Position numbers and translations under genes: made by a program. A DNA stretch of 9,207 nt from an uncultured Verrucomicrobiota bacterium (GTDB taxonomy: Bacteria > Verrucomicrobiota > Verrucomicrobiia > Limisphaerales > UBA9464), in the NCBI GenBank assembly GCA_903925515.1, contig CAIYFP010000396.1, positions 1-9,207 of the forward strand, in the 5' to 3' direction. The notes below the pieces were generated by a model, which was not told the origin of the DNA, made no database searches, and was given only the letters and a program-made list of their open reading frames with translations. This document shows positions 1-7,545 of this stretch, piece by piece. Numbering within the stretch: the first letter of the stretch is position 1; each line of letters begins with the position of its first letter.

Positions 1-956
1 CCGCCACCCTTCGCGGCCCGACGCACCACCCATGGGGGGGTCCGGTCGCCCGACTTGTCGTCCCATTGCCAGTCCACGAAGGCGTCCGAGGAGCCGGTGC
101 GTTCCGACCACAGCGTGGCGTCGGCGGCGTCGGCGGCGGCGGGAACCGGGCTGGCGCGGAGCGTCCAGTCGGACGGCTTCCATGTCTTGCGCGCGGGGTC
201 CGACGCGGTCCAGCCCCGGAGCGAGCGGCCGTCGTAGAGGCACGTCCATGGCTCGGCGTCGGGCGCGGACTGCCCGGGGGTGACGCGGTTGGGCGGGAGG
301 CTTTGGATGCGAATGTTGCGCCATTCGACGACGCCGCCCTCGGATTCCAGGGCGATGTAGCCGCGGCGCCAGTTGCAGTCGGTGCCACCGGAGACCTCGG
401 CGCCGTTGACGGAGAGGCGGAGGACGCCGTTGGTGGCGACGATGCGGTAGTGGTTCCACTCGTTGGTGCCCTTGCTGCGCAGCTCGCGGGGAAAGCTGCG
501 GTCGCCCTTGCTGGGGCTGAACGGCTTCATGCTGGAGCCGTGGATGGGGAAGACGTCGCCGTGCGTGGTGAACCAGTCGGACTTGCCGTAGCCATGGTCG
601 AGGACCTGGACCTCGATGGCGCGGAGGAACGGCTGGCCGGGCGCGGGCAACGGGCCGGACCAGATGAACACGCCGGCGTTGCCCCCGGACTTCAGGTGCC
701 GCCATTCGAGCTCAAGGACGAAGTTCTCGAACTGGCGCGTCGTGCGAAGCGCGCCCGTGGGGATGCCGTCGCAGTGGAGGATGCCGTCGCGCGCCACGAA
801 CGTCTCGGGGGCGCAGTTGACGTTGACCCAGCCGTCGAGGTTGCGGCCGTTGAACAACGGCTCGAACCCGTCGTCCGCCCCGGCCGCGAAACCCAGCCAT
901 GGCAGGCAGATCAACGACGCCATCGTCCCGAGCACTCCTCGTTTTCCCGTCTTCAT
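1..956 (-). CDS. Secreted DUF1080 (3-keto-disaccharide hydrolase-like) protein, C-terminus cut off by the window edge
   Basis: The reading frame is open from the ATG at 956-954 to the left edge, giving 318 residues without a stop, so the gene is partial at its 3' end. The N-terminus (MKTGKRG, then a hydrophobic stretch to about residue 25 ending GFAAGA) looks like a Sec signal peptide, so the protein is probably exported. Residues 31-223 form a DUF1080/PF06439 domain: the hallmark FEPLFNGRNLDGW, then ENFVLELEWRHLKSGGNAGVF, EVQVLDHGYG, NEWNHYRIVATNG and a closing VEWRNIRIQSLP. The fold is concanavalin A-like, and the family is associated with hydrolysis of 3-keto-disaccharides or with carbohydrate binding. 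A second similar unit starts near residue 236 (CLYDGRSLRGW, then ATLWSERTG and AFVDWQWDD) and runs off the edge. The start is well supported by AAAGGAA five bases upstream. The gene begins 18 bases after the stop of the cytochrome gene, so the two are probably co-transcribed. The exact substrate cannot be read from the sequence. Confidence 0.88.
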   Translation of the reverse strand, partial: MKTGKRGVLGTMASLICLPWLGFAAGADDGFEPLFNGRNLDGWVNVNCAPETFVARDGILHCDGIPTGALRTTRQFENFVLELEWRHLKSGGNAGVFIWSGPLPAPGQPFLRAIEVQVLDHGYGKSDWFTTHGDVFPIHGSSMKPFSPSKGDRSFPRELRSKGTNEWNHYRIVATNGVLRLSVNGAEVSGGTDCNWRRGYIALESEGGVVEWRNIRIQSLPPNRVTPGQSAPDAEPWTCLYDGRSLRGWTASDPARKTWKPSDWTLRASPVPAAADAADATLWSERTGSSDAFVDWQWDDKSGDRTPPWVVRRAAKGG

Positions 957-961
957 CCGTG

Positions 962-968
962 TTCCTTT
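962..968 (-). promoter_or_regulatory. Ribosome binding site of the DUF1080 gene
   Basis: On the minus strand AAAGGAA lies five bases before the ATG at 956-954, within the 18-base gap after the stop of the preceding gene. It supports this start codon. It also argues that the DUF1080 protein is translated from a message shared with the cytochrome gene, since the gap is too short to hold a separate promoter. Confidence 0.7.
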
Positions 969-974
969 CGTTGC

Positions 975-3900
975 CTATCGTCCCGCGAGATACGCCAGCA
1001 GGTCCGCCAATCCTTGCGCGTCCATGCCTTCCTCCAGCCCCTCCGGCATGAGGGAGCGCCCCGTGTTCTCCAGCACCCCAAGGCGCGAGCGGGGCAGGAC
1101 GGACTCCACGCCGCCGGCCTGCCGCAGCACCACGTTGCCGGCGTCCTCGCGCGCAAGGATGCCCGTGGCTTCCTCGCCATCCTGCGTCACCGCGCGCCAT
1201 GCCGTGAAGGACGGCGCCACCTCGCGGTTTGGGTCGAGGATCCCCACCATCAACTTCTCCGGCCCGCTCGTGGCCACCGACGCGAGGTCCGGCCCCAGCG
1301 CATGGCCGGCGTCGCGTAGCCGGTGGCACGACGCGCAACGCTCGCCGAAATGGCGCGCGCCGTTCGCCGCCTCGCCCTTCAACCGCAACGCCGGCAGGTA
1401 ACGATCCACCACCGCCTTGCGGTCCGCCGCCGGGGAGCCCAGCCAACGCCTCAGGTCCGCCTCGCGTCCCGGCACGCCCGCCGACCGCATCGTCCGGATC
1501 GTGTCGGCATCAAGGTCGGAAAGCCTTGCCCAGCCATGGTCGAGGGCCTCGATCAACTCCGCCCGGCCCTCGGGCCGTCGCGCAAGCATGCGGGTCAACG
1601 CGGGCCGCGATGCGGCGGGCATCGTCTGCACTCGCGACGCCACGACGCGCGCCCAACGAGACCCCTTCAGGCCGCCCAGCAATTCCAACGCCAGCGAACG
1701 CACCTCCTCGGGCTCGCCCTCGCCGCCAACACGTCCGGCCAAAAGGTCCGGGGCGTCAGCCCGGCCCGAGGACGCGAGCCAGCGCAACGCCGCGCGGCGT
1801 GCGCCGGGCTCGTCGGGGTTGAGGTCCACGATCACCTCGCCCGGCAGGCGAACGCCGCGCAGCAACGACGCGTTGCGGTTCGTCACGATCGCCATCGCCT
1901 CCGTCTCCACCGGCGCCAGCCTCCCTTCAGGATCGGCGCCCGCGGGCGTTCGTCCGGAGGCCATGCGCCCCTCGGCCATGGCGGCCATGACGGAGATGCG
2001 GGCCGACGCCGGGGCAAGGCCGGGGATGTCCGAGACGATGGCCGCCAGTCCTTCCACGTCCTTGCGGGACCCGACCCGCCGGGCGAGGGCCGCAAGCGCG
2101 GCGGCGGCGCCTGCATCCCTCGTGTTCTTGAGCAGCCGCCATGTGGCGAGCTCGGCGCCGGCGGTGGCGGGCAGGGCCACCGCCCGGACCCGGTCCGGCC
2201 CGAGCGCCAACAGGGAGGCGAGCACGCGGTCGCGGTCGCGGCCGGGCCATGACGCGGCGGCGCGGGCCACCTCTATCCGGACGCGGGCCGAGGCATCCCG
2301 CGCGATCTCTGGGCCGGGGTCGATGCGGTGCCGGTGCGCGAGGACCACGGCGGCGGCGCGGACGGCTTCATGGTCGTCGAGCAACGCGGCGCGCACGAGG
2401 TCCGGGGCCAGAGCCGCGAGGGCGTCCAATTCATGCAGGGCGTGGAGCCGCCCGGCGGTCGTCCGGCCGGATCGCGCGGTCTTCCTGAGGCCTTCGGCGG
2501 CCGTCTTGTCGGCCCGTTGATGCAGGAGGCGCGCGGCGGTGTCGCGATGCCATCCGTTGGAATGGTCCAGCAACCGGACGAGCGTCGCGGCGTCGGCGCC
2601 CTTGAAGTCCGCCGTGCGGCGGATGGCGGCGGCGCGGTCCCAACCCGTGGGCTCCAGCCGCCAGACGCGCCCGCGCTCGCGTCCCGAGTCGAGGTCGAGG
2701 TGCCGCTTGATGCCGTCGGGCAAGGACCACGGGTGCTCGATGGTCTCGCGGTACATGTCGAGGACCCAAAGGCATCCGTCCGGGGCGTTCACGAACTGGA
2801 CGGGGCGGAACCAGTTGTCGGTGGAGGCGAGAAATTCGGAGTTCTTCTCGTCGGGCGCCCGTTCGCCGACCCATTCGAGGCCGTCCGGGCCGGGGCGGAG
2901 CCGCTTGCGATGAATGAGGTTGGAGCCGCAATCGGCGATGAACGCGCTGCCGGCGACCTCGGACGGGTAGGCGTCGCCCCGGTGGACGGTGACGCCGGTG
3001 GCACCGGTGAAATAGCCGGAGGGTCGGCCGCCGCCCTCGATGAGGCCCTCGACGAGCCCGGCGACGCGCCAGCGGGTCCGAAGGACGCGCCATGGCTCGT
3101 CGGGGGAGCGCCGGAACACGGGCGCCGCGGGACCGTCCGCCGCGATGCTGGCACGGGTCGGAGGCAGGGGAAGCCCGGGCTCGGCCACGACGCCGGCGTC
3201 GTCAAACAGGACCTGCTGGAGGTGGTCCGAGTTGGAGCAGAGGAACTTGCGGCCTGTGTCGTCGAAGGTCATGCCATGCTGCCCTCCGCCCGGCGTGGGC
3301 ACGAGGGTCAGCGTGCGGGGATCGAGTGCGAAGTCCCGCCCGCGCAAGGAAACCTCGGGATGCGCATGGGCGGGATCGACCCCGGCGCGCGCGAGCCATG
3401 CGCGGACGAAGGGCGTGTCCATGCGGCGAACCTTGCCCGAGGCGATGCTCGTCGCGCCGTGGAGGCGTTGATCCACGCCCCATTGGAAGGAGTTGAGCAA
3501 GGCCTGCACGTTGAGCCTCACGCCCTCGACGCTGCCCGTGTCCGACCCAAAGCCCGTGAACACGACTTCGCGGATGTCCGCGCGTCCGTCGCCGTTGGTG
3601 TCCTTGAGGTACCACAGGTCCGGGGTGGAGCCCACGAACACGCCCCCGTCCCAGCAGGCGACGGCGGTGGGCCATGGGAGGCCGTCGGCGAGGACGGCGG
3701 CCTCGTCGAAGACGCCATCGGCGTCCGTGTCGCGAAGGCGCCGGATGCGCCCGAGGCGTTCGTCGCGATGCTCGGAGTAGTCGAGCATCTCGACGACGAA
3801 GGCGGCGCCGGACTCGTCGATGGCCATGGCGACGGGGCTTTGGACGAGGGGTTCGCGGGCGACGAGGCGGGCGGCAAAGCCGGGTCGGACGGCGAAGGTG

Positions 3901-4025
3901 TCGGGCGCGCCCTCGGGCGAGGTGGGGGGCACGCGTGGCATCTGGGATGCATCCGCGACCGGCTCGGCCGCGAGGGAGCGAGCAAGGGCAAGCAAGACAA
4001 GGCACGCCTGGCGAGGCGATGGCAT
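975..4025 (-). CDS. PVC-type membrane-bound dehydrogenase / HEAT-repeat / cytochrome c fusion protein
   Basis: This 1016-residue protein is probably exported and redox-active. A short signal peptide (MPSPRQ, then the hydrophobic ACLVLLALARSLAA) precedes a beta-propeller region at about residues 40-455, which carries hallmarks of the PVC 'putative membrane-bound dehydrogenase domain' (TIGR02604 type): FAARLVAREPLVQSPVAMA, DTNGDGRAD, GMTFDDTGRKFLCSNSDH, VLDMYRETIEHPWSLPDGIK and SGRERGRVWRLEP. An alpha-helical HEAT-like region at about 475-870 begins with LLDHSNGWHRDTAARLL, which contains Trp492. The C-terminus is a haem-binding domain (TIGR02603 type) with CASCH at 897-901 and a likely axial Met993 in SLMPEGLE. 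Relatives of the propeller are sugar/sorbosone dehydrogenases that use PQQ; cofactor and substrate here are inference. I chose the ATG at 4025 because the signal peptide starts there. The frame stays open upstream to 5024 only as the antisense of the next gene. No good ribosome binding site is visible before this start. It heads a probable operon with the DUF1080 gene. Confidence 0.9.
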   Translation of the reverse strand: MPSPRQACLVLLALARSLAAEPVADASQMPRVPPTSPEGAPDTFAVRPGFAARLVAREPLVQSPVAMAIDESGAAFVVEMLDYSEHRDERLGRIRRLRDTDADGVFDEAAVLADGLPWPTAVACWDGGVFVGSTPDLWYLKDTNGDGRADIREVVFTGFGSDTGSVEGVRLNVQALLNSFQWGVDQRLHGATSIASGKVRRMDTPFVRAWLARAGVDPAHAHPEVSLRGRDFALDPRTLTLVPTPGGGQHGMTFDDTGRKFLCSNSDHLQQVLFDDAGVVAEPGLPLPPTRASIAADGPAAPVFRRSPDEPWRVLRTRWRVAGLVEGLIEGGGRPSGYFTGATGVTVHRGDAYPSEVAGSAFIADCGSNLIHRKRLRPGPDGLEWVGERAPDEKNSEFLASTDNWFRPVQFVNAPDGCLWVLDMYRETIEHPWSLPDGIKRHLDLDSGRERGRVWRLEPTGWDRAAAIRRTADFKGADAATLVRLLDHSNGWHRDTAARLLHQRADKTAAEGLRKTARSGRTTAGRLHALHELDALAALAPDLVRAALLDDHEAVRAAAVVLAHRHRIDPGPEIARDASARVRIEVARAAASWPGRDRDRVLASLLALGPDRVRAVALPATAGAELATWRLLKNTRDAGAAAALAALARRVGSRKDVEGLAAIVSDIPGLAPASARISVMAAMAEGRMASGRTPAGADPEGRLAPVETEAMAIVTNRNASLLRGVRLPGEVIVDLNPDEPGARRAALRWLASSGRADAPDLLAGRVGGEGEPEEVRSLALELLGGLKGSRWARVVASRVQTMPAASRPALTRMLARRPEGRAELIEALDHGWARLSDLDADTIRTMRSAGVPGREADLRRWLGSPAADRKAVVDRYLPALRLKGEAANGARHFGERCASCHRLRDAGHALGPDLASVATSGPEKLMVGILDPNREVAPSFTAWRAVTQDGEEATGILAREDAGNVVLRQAGGVESVLPRSRLGVLENTGRSLMPEGLEEGMDAQGLADLLAYLAGR

Positions 4026-4181
4026 GCGGGGACGCTGCCAGAAGGTCGCCCGGGCTGGCGAGCATGGCGTGTCTGCACCACGCGACGCGGACGTCCGGAT
4101 GACGGGATTGAAACGTTGGTGGCCCGGGGGCCGGGAGGCTTGACGCGTGGGAGCGGCGTCGGATTGAGTGACCTTCAACGG
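4026..4181. other. Divergent intergenic region between the cytochrome gene and the nucleotide-sugar cassette
   Basis: These 156 bases separate two outward-facing transcription units and so should hold promoters for both. I see no convincing -35/-10 pair on either strand. TTGACG at 4140-4145 resembles a -35 box, but the hexamer 17 bases further on (ATTGAG) is a poor -10 box. GGCCC-GG-GGGCC near 4121-4132 can form a small hairpin, with no sign of a function. The region therefore marks a module boundary between secreted redox/carbohydrate proteins and cytoplasmic precursor synthesis, with regulation unresolved. Confidence 0.45.
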
Positions 4182-5156
4182 ATGGGAGAAATTGCGAAGA
4201 AGCGGCTGCGGGTCTTGGTGACCGGCGGGGCCGGGTTTGTGGGAAGTCACTTGTGCGATCGTCTGATCGGGCAGGGGCACGAGGTGGTCTGCCTCGACAA
4301 CTTCTTCACGGGATCCAAGGAGAACGTGGAGCACCTGCTGCCCAACCCCCGGTTTGAGCTGGTCCGGCACGACGTGACGGAGCCGTTTAGGTTCGAGGTG
4401 GACCGCATCTACAACCTTGCGTGCCCGGCGTCGCCGCCGCATTACCAGTTCAACCCGATCAAGACGGTGAAGACGTCGGTCCTTGGGGCGATCCATTGCC
4501 TTGGGCTCGCGAAGCGTGTCCGGGCGCGGGTGTTCCAGGCGAGCACCTCGGAGGTCTATGGGGACCCTGCCGTTCATCCCCAGCCGGAATCCTACTGGGG
4601 CAACGTCAACCCGGTGGGCCTGCGATCGTGCTATGACGAGGGCAAGCGGGTGGCGGAGACGTTGTTCATGGATTACCACCGCCAGAACGGGGTGGACGTG
4701 CGAATTGCGCGGATTTTCAACACCTATGGCCCGCGGATGAACCCGGAGGACGGACGCGTGGTCTCCAACTTCATCGTGGAGGCGCTCAGGGGCGAGGATA
4801 TCTCCATGTACGGGGACGGGTCCCAGACGCGTTCGTTTTGCTACGTGGACGACCTGGTGGACGGCTTCGTGAGGTTCATGGAACACGAGGGGGCGACTGG
4901 GCCGATGAACCTTGGCAACCCGGGCGAGTTCACGATGCGGCAGTTGGCCGAGCGGGTGATCCGGCTGACGGGGAGCCCGTCCCGGATCACGTTCAGGCCG
5001 TTGCCCCCGGACGATCCGAGGCAACGCCAGCCGGACATCTCCCTTGCGCGCGCGACGCTGGGCTGGGAGCCGACCGTCGCGCTGGAGGAGGGATTGCTAA
5101 GGACGATTGGATACTTCAGGCAAAAGCTTGGGTTGGCGGCCCCGTGGAAGGCATAG
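4182..5156 (+). CDS. uxs: UDP-glucuronate decarboxylase (UDP-xylose synthase)
   Basis: This cytoplasmic NAD-dependent enzyme of the extended SDR family has 324 residues, normal for a soluble bacterial UXS. It converts UDP-glucuronate to UDP-xylose and CO2. The Rossmann motif GGAGFVG is at residues 15-21. UXS-specific signatures follow: CLDNFFTGSKENVEHLL, RHDVTEPF, YNLACPASPPHYQFNPIKT, STSEVYGDP (Ser123/Glu124, the position linked to decarboxylation in this group), then WGNVNPVGLRSCYDEGKR with the catalytic pair Tyr151 and Lys155. FNTYGPRMNPEDGRVVSNF and the C-terminal PPDDPRQRQPDISLA complete the match. The ATG at 4182 is the likely start, although the ribosome binding site is weak. A TTG at 4164 with GGGAG about ten bases upstream would add six residues and cannot be excluded. 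The gene is first in a four-gene cassette, and its substrate is made by the enzyme encoded two bases downstream. The open frame upstream to 2328 is antisense to the cytochrome gene and is not coding. Confidence 0.95.
   Translation: MGEIAKKRLRVLVTGGAGFVGSHLCDRLIGQGHEVVCLDNFFTGSKENVEHLLPNPRFELVRHDVTEPFRFEVDRIYNLACPASPPHYQFNPIKTVKTSVLGAIHCLGLAKRVRARVFQASTSEVYGDPAVHPQPESYWGNVNPVGLRSCYDEGKRVAETLFMDYHRQNGVDVRIARIFNTYGPRMNPEDGRVVSNFIVEALRGEDISMYGDGSQTRSFCYVDDLVDGFVRFMEHEGATGPMNLGNPGEFTMRQLAERVIRLTGSPSRITFRPLPPDDPRQRQPDISLARATLGWEPTVALEEGLLRTIGYFRQKLGLAAPWKA
5146..5151 (+). promoter_or_regulatory. Ribosome binding site of ugd, inside the end of the decarboxylase gene
   Basis: GGAAGG lies seven bases before the ATG at 5159 and overlaps the last codons of the decarboxylase gene, whose stop is at 5154-5156. 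It selects this ATG over the in-frame GTG at 5144. It also suggests that ribosomes finishing the first gene can restart on the second, which links production of the two enzymes. Confidence 0.7.
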
Positions 5157-5158
5157 GT

Positions 5159-6463
5159 ATGGCGAAGAGGCTTGGGATCATCGGGACAGGGTACGTCGGG
5201 CTGGTCACGGGCGCGTGCTTTGCGGAGGTGGGGCATCATGTGATCTGCGCGGACAACAACGCCGGGAAGATCGCCATGCTCCATGCCGGCGGGATTCCCA
5301 TCTATGAGCCCGGCTTGGAGGAACTGGTCCGCCGCAACGTGGCCGCCGGGCGGCTTCGATTCACGCAGTCCACTGCCGAGGCCGTGGACGGGTCGGAGGT
5401 CATCTTCATTGCCGTTCCCACCCCGCCCCAGCCGGATGGGTCAGTGGACCTTAGCTTCATCGAGGCGGTCGCCCGCGAGATTGCCGCGAGCCTGACGGGT
5501 TACCGGATCATCGTGGACAAGAGCACGGTGCCCGTGAAGACGGCCGAGAAGGTCTCGGAGACCATCCGGCGCTACGCCAAGACGAAGGTGGACTTCGACG
5601 TGGTATCCAACCCGGAGTTCCTGCGCGAGGGCTTTGCCGTGGACGACCTAATGAAGCCGGACCGGATCGTGATCGGGACATCCGGCCCGAGGCCGGTGGC
5701 GGCGATGAAGGAAATCTATGCGCCGTTCCATGCCCCGGTCATCGTGACGGACACGAGCTCGGCGGAGTTGATCAAGCATGCCGCCAACTCGTTCCTTGCA
5801 CTCAAGATTTCGTACATCAATGCCGTCGCGGCGGTGTGCGAGGCGGCGGGCGCCAACGTCTCGGAGGTGGCGCATGGCATGGGCATGGACGAGCGCATCG
5901 GCCGCAGGTTCCTCAACGCGGGGATTGGGTTCGGCGGCTCGTGCTTTCCCAAGGACCTCGCGGCCTTCATCAAGATCTCCAGCCAGCTTGGATACGACTT
6001 CCGCCTGCTCAAGGAGGTGCAGAGCATCAACGCGGAACAGATGGATCGGTTCGTGAGCAAGGTGCGCGACGCCCTTTGGGTCCTAAGGGACAAGCGCATC
6101 GGGGTGCTTGGACTCGCCTTCAAGCAGAACACCGACGACGTGCGCCAGTCGCCGGCGCTGGAGCTTTGCCGGCGTTTGCTCGGCGAGGGGGCGCTGCTGC
6201 GGGTCCATGATCCAAGGGCCATGGAAACGGCAAGGCCGGTGCTGCCGCCCGGGCCTGCCGTGGAGTATGTCGAAGCCGCGCAGGATGTCCCGGTGGGATG
6301 CGACGCATTGGTCATCGCGACCGAGTGGCCCGAGTTCGCGTCCCTCGACTGGGCCAAGGCAAGGAGGGACATGGTTGCCCCCTTGCTTTTCGACGGCCGC
6401 AACCTCCTCGACCGGGCGGCGATGGAGTCGCAAGGGTTCATCTACCGGGGCGTGGGCCGTTAG
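5159..6463 (+). CDS. ugd: UDP-glucose 6-dehydrogenase
   Basis: This 434-residue cytoplasmic enzyme oxidises UDP-glucose to UDP-glucuronate with two NAD+. The N-terminal Rossmann motif GTGYVGL starts at residue 9. It is followed by PIYEPGLEELV (diagnostic of Ugd rather than of the amino-sugar dehydrogenases), FIAVPTPPQPDGSVD, DKSTVPVKTAEKV and NPEFLREGFAVDDLMKPDRI. The central domain has the catalytic Lys206 in ELIKHAANSFLALKISYINA and the nucleophilic cysteine Cys262 in GFGGSCFPKDL. The C-terminal UDP-binding domain shows GLAFKQNTDDVRQSPAL and ends normally (FDGRNLLD, then FIYRGVGR). The start at 5159 has a good GGAAGG site seven bases upstream and lies two bases after the decarboxylase stop, indicating one operon. 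Its product is the shared substrate of the decarboxylase before it and the epimerase after it, so this enzyme feeds both branches. I see no missing catalytic residue. Confidence 0.97.
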   Translation: MAKRLGIIGTGYVGLVTGACFAEVGHHVICADNNAGKIAMLHAGGIPIYEPGLEELVRRNVAAGRLRFTQSTAEAVDGSEVIFIAVPTPPQPDGSVDLSFIEAVAREIAASLTGYRIIVDKSTVPVKTAEKVSETIRRYAKTKVDFDVVSNPEFLREGFAVDDLMKPDRIVIGTSGPRPVAAMKEIYAPFHAPVIVTDTSSAELIKHAANSFLALKISYINAVAAVCEAAGANVSEVAHGMGMDERIGRRFLNAGIGFGGSCFPKDLAAFIKISSQLGYDFRLLKEVQSINAEQMDRFVSKVRDALWVLRDKRIGVLGLAFKQNTDDVRQSPALELCRRLLGEGALLRVHDPRAMETARPVLPPGPAVEYVEAAQDVPVGCDALVIATEWPEFASLDWAKARRDMVAPLLFDGRNLLDRAAMESQGFIYRGVGR

Positions 6464-6471
6464 CTCACGCT

Positions 6472-6477
6472 GGAAGG
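6472..6477 (+). promoter_or_regulatory. Ribosome binding site that fixes a TTG start for the epimerase
   Basis: GGAAGG sits eight bases upstream of the TTG at 6486, in the 22-base gap after the ugd stop. No ATG or GTG exists in frame between the ugd stop and the Rossmann motif of the epimerase. The site therefore identifies TTG as the initiation codon. The hexamer is the same as the one in front of ugd. Confidence 0.75.
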
Positions 6478-6485
6478 CCCCATCC

Positions 6486-7493
6486 TTGAAGGTCTTGGTC
6501 ACAGGCGCGGCCGGCTTCATCGGGTTCCACCTCGCAAGGCATTTGCTGGCGCGGGGCGACTCGGTGGTCGGCCTCGACAACCTCAATCCCTACTACGACC
6601 CGAGCCTCAAGGAGGCACGGCTGGCCATCCTTCGTTCATGCCCCGGGTTCCAGTTCATCCATGCGGACCTCGCGGACCGGGTCGCGATGGCCTCGGCATT
6701 TGACGCAATCCGTCCGCGGCGTGTGATCCACCTCGGCGCGCAGGCGGGGGTTCGCTATTCCATCCAGGCGCCCGAGGCTTATGTGGACTCCAACCTCGTT
6801 GGGTTTGGCAACATCCTTGAGGGGTGCCGCCGACATGGGGTGGAACACCTTGTCTTTGCTTCTTCCAGCTCGGTCTATGGCGCCAACGCGGCCATGCCCT
6901 TCAGCCCCCATCATGGCGCGGACCATCCCCTGAGCCTCTATGCCGCCACCAAGCGTGCAAACGAGGTCATGGCCCATGCCTATGCCCACTTGTTCCGGCT
7001 TCCAACGACGGGGCTCCGTTTCTTCACCGTCTATGGGCCATGGGGGCGCCCGGACATGGCCATGTTCCTCTTCACCGACGCCATCCTTCACGGCCGTCCC
7101 ATCGATGTCTTCAACGGGGGCAACATGCTCCGGGACTTCACCTACATCGATGACATCATCGAAGGGATGACCCGGGCGGCCGACCATGTCCCGGCTCCCG
7201 ACGCGACATGGGATGCGGCACGCCCGGACCCCGCGTCGAGCCCGGCCCCGTACCGCATCTACAACATCGGGGGGCATCGACCCGTCGCCGTCATGGACGT
7301 CATCCGGCAGATCGAGGTGGCCGTGGGCAGCAAGGCGGTCCTGCGCTTGTTGCCCATGCAGCCGGGTGACGTGCCGGCGACCCACGCCGACGTCTCGGAC
7401 CTTGAGCGCGACGTGGGGTTCCGCCCTCGGATATCGATCGAGGAGGGCATCCCGAGCTTCGTGAGGTGGTATCGCGGGCATTATCGGGTGTAG
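6486..7493 (+). CDS. UDP-glucuronate 4-epimerase (UDP-galacturonate forming)
   Basis: This extended SDR enzyme of 335 residues, typical for the family, interconverts UDP-glucuronate and UDP-galacturonate in the cytoplasm with bound NAD+. Translation starts at TTG 6486, giving MKVLVTGAAGFIGFH with the Rossmann motif at residues 7-13. Family signatures are GLDNLNPYYDPSLKEARL, GAQAGVRYSIQAPEAYVDS, NLVGFGNILEGCR, the catalytic serine stretch SSSSVYG (from about residue 126), Tyr152 and Lys156 in LYAATKRANEVMAH, and TTGLRFFTVYGPWGRPDMAM. VFNGGNMLRDFTYIDDIIEG completes the match. These features fit glucuronate epimerases (LpsL, CapI and plant GAE type) better than UDP-glucose epimerase (GalE). A short Pro/Ala-rich insert (APDATWDAARPDPASSPAP) lies before the conserved YRIYNIGG and varies in length in this family. 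The gene starts 22 bases after ugd and is followed by a 52-base gap before the next dehydrogenase. The frame is open further upstream to 6108 only because it overlaps ugd. Confidence 0.93.
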   Translation: MKVLVTGAAGFIGFHLARHLLARGDSVVGLDNLNPYYDPSLKEARLAILRSCPGFQFIHADLADRVAMASAFDAIRPRRVIHLGAQAGVRYSIQAPEAYVDSNLVGFGNILEGCRRHGVEHLVFASSSSVYGANAAMPFSPHHGADHPLSLYAATKRANEVMAHAYAHLFRLPTTGLRFFTVYGPWGRPDMAMFLFTDAILHGRPIDVFNGGNMLRDFTYIDDIIEGMTRAADHVPAPDATWDAARPDPASSPAPYRIYNIGGHRPVAVMDVIRQIEVAVGSKAVLRLLPMQPGDVPATHADVSDLERDVGFRPRISIEEGIPSFVRWYRGHYRV

Positions 7494-7545
7494 GGGCAAC
7501 GACGGCGGCGCGATCCGGCTTGGGTTGTTTGGGAATGAAAGCGAA

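Noticed and set aside
66..1319. 417-codon plus-strand open frame with an Ala/Gly/Val-rich translation
   Set aside because: It is antisense to the DUF1080 gene and the end of the cytochrome gene, both of which have clear family motifs. Its own translation is low-complexity with no domain.
712..2520. Several overlapping Arg/Pro/Ala-rich frames on both strands inside the cytochrome gene
   Set aside because: They are compositional shadows without family motifs or ribosome binding sites.
4121..4132. GGCCC-GG-GGGCC inverted repeat as an operator or terminator
   Set aside because: The arms are only five bases with a two-base loop in very GC-rich DNA; this is expected by chance.
4140..4168. TTGACG with a 17-base spacer as a promoter for the cassette
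   Set aside because: The hexamer at the -10 position (ATTGAG) matches the consensus at only two of six bases.
2328..4181. Long plus-strand open frame running into the decarboxylase gene (over 600 codons)
   Set aside because: It is antisense to the well-supported cytochrome/HEAT gene. Its translation shows no recognisable domain, and the decarboxylase homology starts only at 4182. High GC content makes such open frames common.
4026..5024. Upstream extension of the minus-strand cytochrome gene by 333 codons
   Set aside because: The extension is the antisense of the decarboxylase gene, and a signal peptide begins at ATG 4025.
6108..6485. Upstream in-frame extension of the epimerase
   Set aside because: It overlaps the C-terminal domain of ugd in another frame, and the GGAAGG site selects TTG 6486.
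7525..7545. TTG at 7525 as the start of the WbpA-type dehydrogenase
   Set aside because: It lacks a good ribosome binding site, and the extra seven residues do not match the family start. ATG 7546 is preferred.
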